Source: Burkholderiales bacterium | Lineage (GTDB): Bacteria > Pseudomonadota > Gammaproteobacteria > Burkholderiales > Burkholderiaceae_E | DNA: 5,404 bases | Direction: 5' to 3' | NCBI GenBank assembly: GCA_020348765.1 | Contig: CP070753.1 | Span: 374,893 to 380,296 of the forward strand | In this document: one piece after another, positions 1-5,404 of the stretch | How the letters are laid out: every line of letters begins with the position of its first letter | Position numbering within the stretch: the stretch's first letter is position 1 | Made by a program: the position numbers and the translations under genes | Notes under the pieces: model-generated | Database searches by the model: none | What the model saw: the letters and a program-made list of their open reading frames with translations, nothing else | Told to the model about the DNA's origin: nothing

Positions 1-790
<790 letters not shown>

Positions 791-984
791 AGATCGATCT
801 CCTGTGATTGCGCTCGGGCGCCAGACACCCGATGTGCCCGGCCGCCACGGCGGCGACGCGACGCCGCTCGCACCGATGGTACCGCGACGCAGCGACGCAG
901 CCGTCCGCGGCCCGCTTTCGACCGTCCGTCCCTTGGATCGCCACGCTCGGCCGGTGCCGGCTGCGCTCGCCGCCGCGACGGCTC

Positions 985-990
985 GATAAT
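985..990 (+). promoter_or_regulatory. Possible -10 element for the DUF4124-glutaredoxin gene
   Basis: GATAAT matches the sigma-70 -10 consensus at 5 of 6 positions and would place transcription start near 997, about 27 nt upstream of the GTG start at 1024. No convincing -35 lies 16-18 nt upstream, so this is only a candidate. It is the only AT-rich hexamer in an otherwise very GC-rich intergenic region. Confidence 0.3.
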
Positions 991-1023
991 CCGGCAAGGC
1001 CACCCTCGCTGGAGGCGCGTGTT

Positions 1024-1788
1024 GTGAAACCTGTGATTGCCTCGCGCAAGTCGCGATCGACGAAGCCCGCGGCACCGGCAGTGCTGTTCGCCGGCGCCTG
1101 TACGCTGCTGCTGGCTGCAAGCCCGGCGGCGCTGGCCCAGTACAAGTACGTGGCACCCGACGGCACGGTGACCTACACCGACCGCCTGCCGCCGGCCGAC
1201 GCCCGCGGAGTGACCACGCTGCGCCAGCCGCCGCCACCGGACCCGGCGGCGCAGTTGTCATACGAAACACGGATGGCGGCACGCAAGCACCCGGTGACCC
1301 TGTACACGACCAACGATTGCCTGCCCTGCCAGGCCGCACGCGAACACCTGACCCGGCGCGGCGTGCCGTTCATTGAACGGATGGTCAACACGGCAGCGGA
1401 CATGGCCAGGTTCCGCGAGCTGGGTTTCCGCAATTCGTTCCCGGCACTGGCGATCGGCGCGCAGAAGGTGTTCGGCTACCAGAGCGCCGAACTGGACGGC
1501 ATGCTGACCGGCGTCGGTTACCCGGACTCGGCAGTGCTTCCGGTAGCGATGCGGCGTACGCCGCCGCAACCGCTGGCGGCCGAATCCGTGCCGGTGCCGC
1601 GCGGCACCGAGGCGGCCGCCGAAGCCTCGGCCCAGGGCGAGCTTGCCGCAGCGGGCAGCGCCGACGACGGTGGTGGCGCGCAGGACGCGGCAACGAAGGC
1701 CGCCACCGACGCGCGCCGCGATCGCGGCCGCACCCAGTCCGCAGCGAGCAGCGCGGCCGCATCGACCGCACCGCTCATCCGCTTCTGA
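1024..1788 (+). CDS. Exported DUF4124 / glutaredoxin-like domain protein
   Basis: Predicted 254-residue exported protein, probably periplasmic. The GTG at 1024 is chosen as start because GGAGG (1011-1015) lies 8 nt upstream; the longer open frame back to 808 has no such site and would bury the signal peptide. Residues 1-38 form a signal peptide: basic K/R-rich n-region, hydrophobic core about 19-32, and a likely cut after A36-L37-A38. A short DUF4124 module follows (about 39-57: QYKYVAPDGTVTYTD, then PP). Residues about 89-165 resemble a glutaredoxin/thioredoxin fold: strand VTLY, redox motif C99-L-P-C102, and a probable cis-proline at P140 in SFPAL. From about 180 to the end the chain is Ala-rich and low in complexity, probably disordered. 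The precise substrate is unknown; thiol-disulfide exchange is inferred from CxxC. DUF4124 genes are often found near glnA-ntrBC in related bacteria, which fits the NtrC-type gene 3 kb away. It is convergent with the EAL remnant. Confidence 0.88.
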   Translation: MKPVIASRKSRSTKPAAPAVLFAGACTLLLAASPAALAQYKYVAPDGTVTYTDRLPPADARGVTTLRQPPPPDPAAQLSYETRMAARKHPVTLYTTNDCLPCQAAREHLTRRGVPFIERMVNTAADMARFRELGFRNSFPALAIGAQKVFGYQSAELDGMLTGVGYPDSAVLPVAMRRTPPQPLAAESVPVPRGTEAAAEASAQGELAAAGSADDGGGAQDAATKAATDARRDRGRTQSAASSAAASTAPLIRF

Positions 1789-1803
1789 TTTCGAGGCGGG
1801 CCC

Positions 1804-2469
1804 GGCCGGCATCGCCCCGGCGAACAGATAGCCCTGCGCACTGTCGCATCCGAATTAACGCAGCAACGCGACCTGGCGCTCGTTCTCGACGCCCTCGGCG
1901 GTGACCTTCAGTCCCAGGCTGTGTCCGAGCTCGATCGTCGAGCGCACGATGGTGGCATCCCGTGCGCTGTCCTGCATCGCGTCGATGAACGCCCGGTCGA
2001 TCTTGAGCTCGTGCACCCACAGCGTCTTCAGGTAGGCCAGCGAAGAGAACCCGCTTCCGTAGTCGTCGATCGCGACCTCAACACCGATGCCGCGGACCTC
2101 GCGCAGCAGCTCCACCGCATGCTCGGGCTCTTCCATCAGCGCGGTCTCGGGCACCTCCAGACACGGCAGGCCGGGTGGCAGCCCCTCGGCTGCCAGCCAG
2201 CGCGCGATGCGCTGGGCGAATGCGCGGTCTTCGAGGTCGCGCGCCGAGATGTTCACCGCGAGCGCCACCTCCAGGCCGGCACAGGCCCAGGCCGCGCCCT
2301 GCCGGATCGCGTGCTGCAGCAGGTACTGCGTCATCTGGCGAATGAAACCGGTCTGCTCGGCGAACGGGATGGACTCGGCCGGCGACAGCGTGGCCACCTG
2401 GACCAGCAGCGGCAGCCCAACGAACATCAGCGTCATCCGGCTGCGCAGGTCGTTCCAACCGATGCGCAT
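1804..2469 (-). pseudogene. Degraded EAL-domain (c-di-GMP phosphodiesterase-type) gene: internal deletion plus nonsense codon
   Basis: Reading from ATG at 2469-2467, residues 1-26 (MRIGWNDLRSRM, then a hydrophobic run) look like the basic start and first membrane helix of a membrane-bound GGDEF/EAL protein. At about residue 28 (near 2390) the frame passes directly into the middle of an EAL domain: SPAESIPFAEQTGF, N73 in VNISA, E105 and E108 in LEVPE, D135-D136 in DDYGSGFSSL, K156 in LKIDR, and E192 in AEGVE. The N-terminal third of the EAL domain, with the catalytic Glu of the EAL signature, is absent, as is any GGDEF or sensor region. Codon 205 is TAA (1857-1855). Beyond it the same frame continues with FGCDSAQGYLFAGAMPA, the normal EAL C-terminal motif with its conserved Gln, so the TAA is an interruption. 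After about 1804 similarity ends and the frame runs into the convergent gene without its own stop. No clear ribosome site precedes 2469; an upstream in-frame ATG exists at 2586. A catalytically active product is very unlikely. Confidence 0.85.
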
Positions 2470-2680
2470 GAGCCCGAACTCGAGTGCATGTTCCGGTCGC
2501 CCCGAGCGGGCCGAATCCGGATCTATCGAATACGGGCTGGCGCTCGAACCCCGGCATGCGCCGGTTCGGCGTGTCGAACCGACCACAGGTCGATGAGGCG
2601 CACCGAATTGGAGTGCCCTGGTGCGACCGGGTCACATCCACGCCCGCAAGCCTCGGCAGCCGGCGCGCCGGGCGGGTCGG

Positions 2681-2926
2681 CACGAATTGATCGCGATGCC
2701 GTTCGACTTCGGAGCGGACATCCAGCAGCGCGGGCACAACGACTACACGCCGCTGCGCTACGCCGCGTATCTCGAAGACCTGCCTGCAATCGAGCTATTG
2801 ATGTCGCGCGGTGCGGATCCGGATGCGCGCACCCGCATCGACGATCGCGCAACTCCGCTGGAGGAAGCCGAGATTTTCGGGCGTGCACAGGCGTTCGCTG
2901 TTCTGAAGGACGCGCTTGCGCGCCGA
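2681..2926 (+). pseudogene. Ankyrin-repeat gene fragment
   Basis: About 82 codons read as ankyrin repeats: the end of one repeat (ELIAM..FDFGADI), one nearly complete repeat (NDYTPLRYAAYLED, then IELLMSRGADPDART) and the start of another (ATPLEEAEIFGRAQAFAVLKDAL). Ankyrin repeats mediate protein-protein contacts. The canonical TPLH is TPLR here and a proline sits in the preceding helix (AMPF), which suggests decay. The open frame extends from an ATG at 2621 to TGA at 3169, but the codons before 2681 and after 2926 have no ankyrin character, and the tail runs through repeat-rich DNA into the toxin operator. The internal ATG at 2696 has no Shine-Dalgarno sequence. I read this as a truncated remnant; a short expressed ankyrin protein is possible but less likely. 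Confidence 0.6.
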
Positions 2927-3110
2927 TCGAAGCGCTGTAGGCTCTGGTCGCGCCGGCTGGACGTACTTGCCAAGTCCGGCAACGTCGCGGCGATGCCCAC
3001 TTCGGCGCAAGACGTCCCAACGCCGTTACGCATCGTTTCGAACTTCCGTGGACGCTCGGGCACGTGGCACAGGGATCGAGTAGATCGCCCCCCCGCGGCG
3101 CGGAGATCTC

Positions 3111-3154
3111 GGCCAACGCCGCGCCACAGGCCAACGCCGCAAGGCCAACGCCGC
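3111..3154. repeat. Three direct copies of GGCCAACGCCGC
   Basis: Exact 12-bp copies occur at 3111-3122, 3129-3140 and 3143-3154, with start-to-start spacing of 18 and 14 bp. They end 4 bp before the -35 of the toxin-antitoxin promoter. Function is unknown: an upstream protein-binding array or a slippage-derived repeat are both possible. A C7 run lies just upstream at 3088-3094. Confidence 0.8.
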
Positions 3155-3158
3155 GCAC

Positions 3159-3187
3159 TTGCTGAATGACAGCACATACGCTATCAT
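3159..3187 (+). promoter_or_regulatory. Sigma-70-type promoter of the toxin-antitoxin operon
   Basis: TTGCTG (3159-3164) and TATCAT (3182-3187) are separated by 17 bp, the optimal spacing; the -35 matches consensus at 4 of 6 positions and the -10 at 4 of 6. Transcription would start near 3194-3195, leaving at most about 10 nt of leader before the ATG at 3204, or none before the GTG at 3195. The segment is clearly more AT-rich than its surroundings. Confidence 0.6.
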
Positions 3188-3190
3188 TCA
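3163..3190. promoter_or_regulatory. Inverted-repeat operator for the toxin-antitoxin operon
   Basis: TGAATGACAGC (3163-3173) and GCTATCATTCA (3180-3190) are inverted copies matching at 10 of 11 positions around the 6-nt centre ACATAC. The right arm contains the whole -10 box and the left arm overlaps the end of the -35, so a bound repressor would block RNA polymerase. Ribbon-helix-helix antitoxins typically bind such palindromes, alone or with their toxin, to autoregulate. The antitoxin at 3617-3832 is the obvious candidate ligand; that link is inference. Confidence 0.65.
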
Positions 3191-3203
3191 CACGGTGCCG
3201 ACG

Positions 3204-3629
3204 ATGGTTATGGACACCAATGTCTTGGTCGCCGCGCTGCTCCGCGGCGGCGGCACTGCACGAGCCGTGCTCCGTGCTTGCTTGACGGCGCAGTACGACC
3301 CCGCGCTGGGTCCGGCCTTGCTTGCCGAGTACGAAGACGTGCTGGGCAGGTCCGATCTCTTCGTCGACTCCGTCTTGTCGGCGAAGGAGCGAAACAAAGT
3401 GTTCGATGGCTTTTTGAGCCGCTGCCGCTGGGTGGAGGTCTTCTATGCGTGGCGACCCAACCTGCCCGACGAAGCAGACAACCACTTGATCGAACTCGCC
3501 GTGGCCGCGTCAGCCGACGCCATCGTGACGCGTAACCTTCGCGACGTGTCGCGGGGAGAATTGAAGTTCCCGTCGCTCAGGGTTCTGACGCCCGAGCAAT
3601 GCCCGGAGGTGTTACCATGTCCACGTTGA
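3204..3629 (+). CDS. PIN-domain ribonuclease toxin (COG1569/TIGR00305-like)
   Basis: 141-residue PIN-domain protein, expected to be a Mg2+-dependent ribonuclease that inhibits growth when its antitoxin is lost. Candidate acidic active-site residues are D4 in MVMDTNVLVAALL, E42 in LLAEYEDVL, D89 and D92 in LPDEADNHLIELA, and D105 in ASADAIVTRNLRD, followed by D114. This layout matches the family annotated as putative toxin component, PIN family. I chose ATG 3204, with weak GGTG 6 nt upstream, because it opens directly on the first PIN strand; GTG 3195 would add three residues and could give a leaderless message. The TTG at 3159 lies inside the promoter and is rejected. The stop (3627-3629) overlaps the antitoxin start by 13 bp. 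All expected catalytic acids are present, so the toxin looks intact. Its RNA target cannot be told from sequence. Confidence 0.88.
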   Translation: MVMDTNVLVAALLRGGGTARAVLRACLTAQYDPALGPALLAEYEDVLGRSDLFVDSVLSAKERNKVFDGFLSRCRWVEVFYAWRPNLPDEADNHLIELAVAASADAIVTRNLRDVSRGELKFPSLRVLTPEQCPEVLPCPR

Positions 3630-3832
3630 CGATCCGTCTACCCGACGACAAGCATGAGCGCCTGAAGGCGCTCGCGCGGTCCAACTCCATCAGCGTCAAC
3701 AAGCTGATGGACGAGCTCGCGACCGTGGCCCTGGCCAACTACGACGCGAGGGTGCGCTTCGAAACCCGATCCGCGCGTGGCAACCCAAAGCGCGCGTTGG
3801 CGCTTCTGGACAAGCTCGACCGCGCAGACTGA
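3617..3832 (+). CDS. Ribbon-helix-helix (CopG/HicB-like) antitoxin
   Basis: 71-residue predicted antitoxin. Residues 2-9 (STLTIRLP) form the DNA-contacting beta strand, about 10-23 helix A and about 26-41 helix B (SVNKLMDELATVAL), together the classic dimeric ribbon-helix-helix fold. The tail from about 42 (ending ARGNPKRALALLDKLDRAD) is the likely toxin-binding part. ATG 3617 is chosen because GGAGGT (3605-3610) lies 6 nt upstream and the protein then starts right at the strand; the alternative start at 3599 has no such support. It overlaps the end of the PIN gene in another frame, implying translational coupling. The toxin-first order is the reverse of most type II modules but is known, for example in hicAB and higBA. 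It probably represses the operon through the inverted repeat at 3163-3190 as well as neutralising the toxin. Confidence 0.88.
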   Translation: MSTLTIRLPDDKHERLKALARSNSISVNKLMDELATVALANYDARVRFETRSARGNPKRALALLDKLDRAD

Positions 3833-4125
3833 CGCACGCGACGCGAGCCGGTCGACCGATGGACAATGCCGAGCCCATCGACGCCTGGCAGCAGCGCTGC
3901 AAAGCACGGGAGATCGAGGTGACCGCTGCCGCGCGGGGGTCGACATGACGCGCCGCCCGGAAATCCGAGGGCGCGGCCCGACGGCCCTTTGTACGATCAT
4001 GACCACAGACCATGGGCCTGCGACCTTCGGCCGGGTCATTGCAGGGACTACCGGGGCCATGTGTGCGGGGACGCCTCGGAAACGAAGATCGATTTTTCCA
4101 ATATCGACAATGGATTGGGACTGAT
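3833..4125. other. Intergenic region without a recognisable gene
   Basis: 293 bp between the antitoxin and the exonuclease gene. It holds a perfect 10-bp palindrome CGGTCGACCG (3849-3858) and a weak stem AGGGC/GCCCT (3968-3972 with 3984-3988) followed by three T residues. A 59-codon open frame lies at 3945-4124; it has a G-rich tract 5 nt before its ATG but resembles no family I know. A more AT-rich stretch at about 4084-4125 (GATTTTTCCAATAT, then CAATGGATTGG) may hold the exonuclease promoter, but no confident -35/-10 pair can be picked. A 29-codon frame at 3859-3948 is too short to judge. Confidence 0.5.
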
Positions 4126-4905
4126 TTGAAGCTCGCGACCTGGAATGTCAACTCCCTGAACGTGCGCCTGCCGCACGTGCTCGACTGGCTGGCCGCCAGT
4201 CCCGTGGACGTGCTGTGCCTGCAGGAGACCAAGCTCGTCGACCAGAAATTCCCGCGCGAGGCCCTGCGCGAGGCCGGCTATGCCAGCGCGTTCGCCGGGC
4301 AGCCGACCTACAACGGCGTGGCCCTGCTGTCGCGGCTGGCCACGGCGGGCGAGCCCGATGCGGTGGTCATCGGCAACCCGCATTTCGAGGACGAGCAGAA
4401 GCGTTTGATCGCGGCCAGCTACGGCGCGCTGCGCGTGATCTGCGCCTACTTCCCGAACGGGCAGGCCGTCGGCAGCGAGAAGTTCGCCTACAAGCTCGAG
4501 TGGATCGACGCGCTCGCGCGGTGGGTCGCCGAGGAGCGCGCCGCGCATACGCAATTCGTGCTGGCCGGCGATTTCAACATCGCGCCCGACGACCGCGACG
4601 TGCACGACCCCGAGGCCTGGGCCGGCGCGATCCACTGCTCGGAGCCCGAGCGCGAGCGCTTCCGCGAGCTGGTCGAGCTGGGGCTGGCCGATGCGTTCCG
4701 GCTCTTCGAGCAGCCGCCGGCGACCTTCAGCTGGTGGGACTATCGGCAGGGGGCGTTCCGGCGCAATGCCGGACTGCGCATCGATCACGTCCTGCTGTCT
4801 GCGGCACTGCGCGAGCGGGCGCGGGGCTGCTTCGTCGACAAGGGCCCGCGCAAGCTGCAAAAACCATCGGACCACGCACCGGTCGTGGTCGAGCTCGCCG
4901 ATTGA
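4126..4905 (+). CDS. xthA: Exodeoxyribonuclease III (AP endonuclease)
   Basis: 259-residue cytosolic Mg2+-dependent DNA repair enzyme: it cuts 5' of abasic sites, removes 3' blocking groups and degrades one strand 3' to 5' in base excision repair. Landmarks of the EEP fold in order: W6-N7-V-N9-S, metal ligand E34 in LQETK, Y108 in CAYFPNG, D149 and N151 in GDFNIAP, WWDYR at 203-207, D220 in RIDH, and the catalytic pair D249-H250 in SDHAPV. Length is normal for the family. The frame is open upstream to an ATG at 4012, but the conserved N-terminus (MKLATWNVNSL) begins exactly at TTG 4126; no ATG or GTG lies close in frame. GGGA at 4117-4120 is a weak ribosome site 5 nt away. Residues 1-38 of the longer frame are not family-like. 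It converges on the NtrC-type gene with a 90-bp gap. Confidence 0.96.
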   Translation: MKLATWNVNSLNVRLPHVLDWLAASPVDVLCLQETKLVDQKFPREALREAGYASAFAGQPTYNGVALLSRLATAGEPDAVVIGNPHFEDEQKRLIAASYGALRVICAYFPNGQAVGSEKFAYKLEWIDALARWVAEERAAHTQFVLAGDFNIAPDDRDVHDPEAWAGAIHCSEPERERFRELVELGLADAFRLFEQPPATFSWWDYRQGAFRRNAGLRIDHVLLSAALRERARGCFVDKGPRKLQKPSDHAPVVVELAD

Positions 4906-4995
4906 GCCAGCGCTACCGCGCCGGGCCCGCTCTCCCGATCGCGCAGGCAGCGTAGCGCGCGGCCTTCGCCCACGACCGAGCGAACCCGTTCGCGA

Positions 4996-5404
4996 TCAGC
5001 CCTCGTCCAGCCCGAGGTCCTGGATCTTGCGCGTGATCGTGTTGCGTCCGATGCCCAGGCGCTGCGCAGCCTCGATGCGGCGACCGCGTGTGTGACGCAG
5101 TGCGGTCCGGATCACGGTGGCCTCGAACTCGCGCACGAACCGTTGCATCAGGTCGCTGTGCTCGGGCACTGCATCGCGTGCCAACTGGGCGGCGAGTTCC
5201 TGCGCGACCGCAGACGCGAGCAGCGTCGACCAGTCCGACGCTGCGCCGAAACCGCCGGGCGCTGGGCTCGGGCGCACCTCGCCGCCGGCGCCGAGCATGG
5301 TGCCGAACGGGTACGCGGCCTCGCGCACGGCGCCGGGGCCGGGCTGGGCGAGCGACTCGTCCCCCGCGCACGGATCTCGCGTGCCGTGCGCGGCGTACCC
5401 GCCC
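4996..5404 (-). CDS. ntrC: NtrC-family nitrogen response regulator, C-terminal part (partial, N-terminus off window)
   Basis: The last 135 residues of a sigma-54-dependent regulator. The C-terminal Fis-type helix-turn-helix (about 5020-5082: RRIEAAQRLGIGRNTITRK, then IQDLGL) binds enhancer-like sites; it is preceded by the NtrC-like helices DWSTLLASAVAQELAAQL and the EFEATVIRTALRHTRG helix. The receiver and AAA+ sigma-54-interacting domains must lie beyond 5404. The frame is open to the edge; the GTG at 5328 within it is not a credible start. At least 57 Gly/Pro/Ala-rich residues precede the DW segment, longer than the linker I remember in E. coli NtrC. Assignment to NtrC rather than another sigma-54 activator rests on the helix-turn-helix and the W..LL segment. 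NtrC is phosphorylated by NtrB under nitrogen limitation and activates glnA and other promoters. Confidence 0.85.
   Translation of the reverse strand, partial: GGYAAHGTRDPCAGDESLAQPGPGAVREAAYPFGTMLGAGGEVRPSPAPGGFGAASDWSTLLASAVAQELAAQLARDAVPEHSDLMQRFVREFEATVIRTALRHTRGRRIEAAQRLGIGRNTITRKIQDLGLDEG

Noticed and set aside
841..854. GCCGCC-AC-GGCGGC palindrome in the divergent intergenic region
   Set aside because: Such GC palindromes are expected at this base composition, and its position relative to either promoter is not informative.
808..1023. N-terminal extension of the DUF4124-glutaredoxin gene
   Set aside because: Arg/Pro-rich translation without homology. The signal peptide and GGAGG place the start at 1024.
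1921..2940. 339-codon plus-strand open frame across the EAL region
   Set aside because: It is the antisense shadow of the EAL remnant. Its translation is Arg/His-rich with no domain, whereas the minus strand shows clear EAL motifs.
3000..3160. Possible integron attC site next to the toxin-antitoxin module
   Set aside because: I looked for paired GTTRRRY/RYYYAAC core sites around the operon and found no convincing pair.
2523..3485. 320-codon minus-strand open frame
   Set aside because: It runs antisense to the ankyrin fragment and the PIN toxin, has no recognisable domain and has shadow-like composition; the plus strand explains the region better.
3945..4124. 59-codon open frame ending 1 nt before the exonuclease start
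   Set aside because: It has a G-rich tract before the ATG and could couple to the exonuclease, but no family resemblance, and the codon composition does not separate it from non-coding sequence.
4048..4875. 275-codon minus-strand frame opposite the exonuclease
   Set aside because: Antisense shadow of a high-GC gene; the plus-strand frame has every exonuclease III motif.
4910..4958. Inverted repeat GCGCTAC/GTAGCGC between the convergent exonuclease and NtrC-type genes as a bidirectional terminator
   Set aside because: Arms of 7 bp are separated by 35 nt with no T-run on either side; too weak to call.

Overview
The window is GC-rich DNA (by eye mostly above 60%) with compact genes and a gamma/betaproteobacterial flavour. 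The class III alcohol dehydrogenase, the NtrC-type Fis helix-turn-helix tail ending in a GRNTITRKIQ-like helix, and the exodeoxyribonuclease III are all typical of those groups. I cannot name a genus.

Layout. (1) Bases 1-790, minus strand: the N-terminal 263 residues of a glutathione-dependent formaldehyde dehydrogenase (FrmA/AdhC); the C-terminus lies off the left edge. (2) 791-1023: a divergent intergenic region. (3) 1024-1788, plus strand: a predicted exported protein combining a short DUF4124 module, a CxxC glutaredoxin-like domain and an Ala-rich tail. (4) 1804-2469, minus strand: a broken EAL-domain (c-di-GMP phosphodiesterase type) gene. A membrane-segment-like N-terminus runs straight into the C-terminal part of an EAL domain, so the middle, including the EAL signature, is missing. 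A TAA codon then interrupts the reading frame 15 codons before its conserved end. (5) 2681-2926, plus strand: a fragment of an ankyrin-repeat gene. (6) 2927-3162: apparently non-coding, with three copies of a 12-bp repeat. (7) 3163-3832, plus strand: a toxin-antitoxin operon. A PIN-domain ribonuclease toxin comes first and overlaps a ribbon-helix-helix antitoxin by 13 bp. An 11-bp-arm inverted repeat sits on a good sigma-70 promoter and is the likely autoregulatory operator. (8) 3833-4125: no convincing gene. (9) 4126-4905, plus strand: exodeoxyribonuclease III with an apparent TTG start. (10) 4996-5404, minus strand: the C-terminal end of an NtrC-family response regulator, running off the right edge and convergent with the exonuclease.

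How it fits together. The outer genes (formaldehyde detoxification, exported thiol/disulfide-type protein, AP endonuclease, nitrogen regulator) look like ordinary chromosomal genes. The middle, about 1.8-4.1 kb, looks like an accessory pocket holding two decayed genes and one intact toxin-antitoxin module. No transposase, integrase, tRNA or CRISPR array is visible. I found no strong evidence of a new multi-gene system. The best leads are the toxin-antitoxin operator, the anatomy of the EAL pseudogene, and the DUF4124-glutaredoxin fusion.
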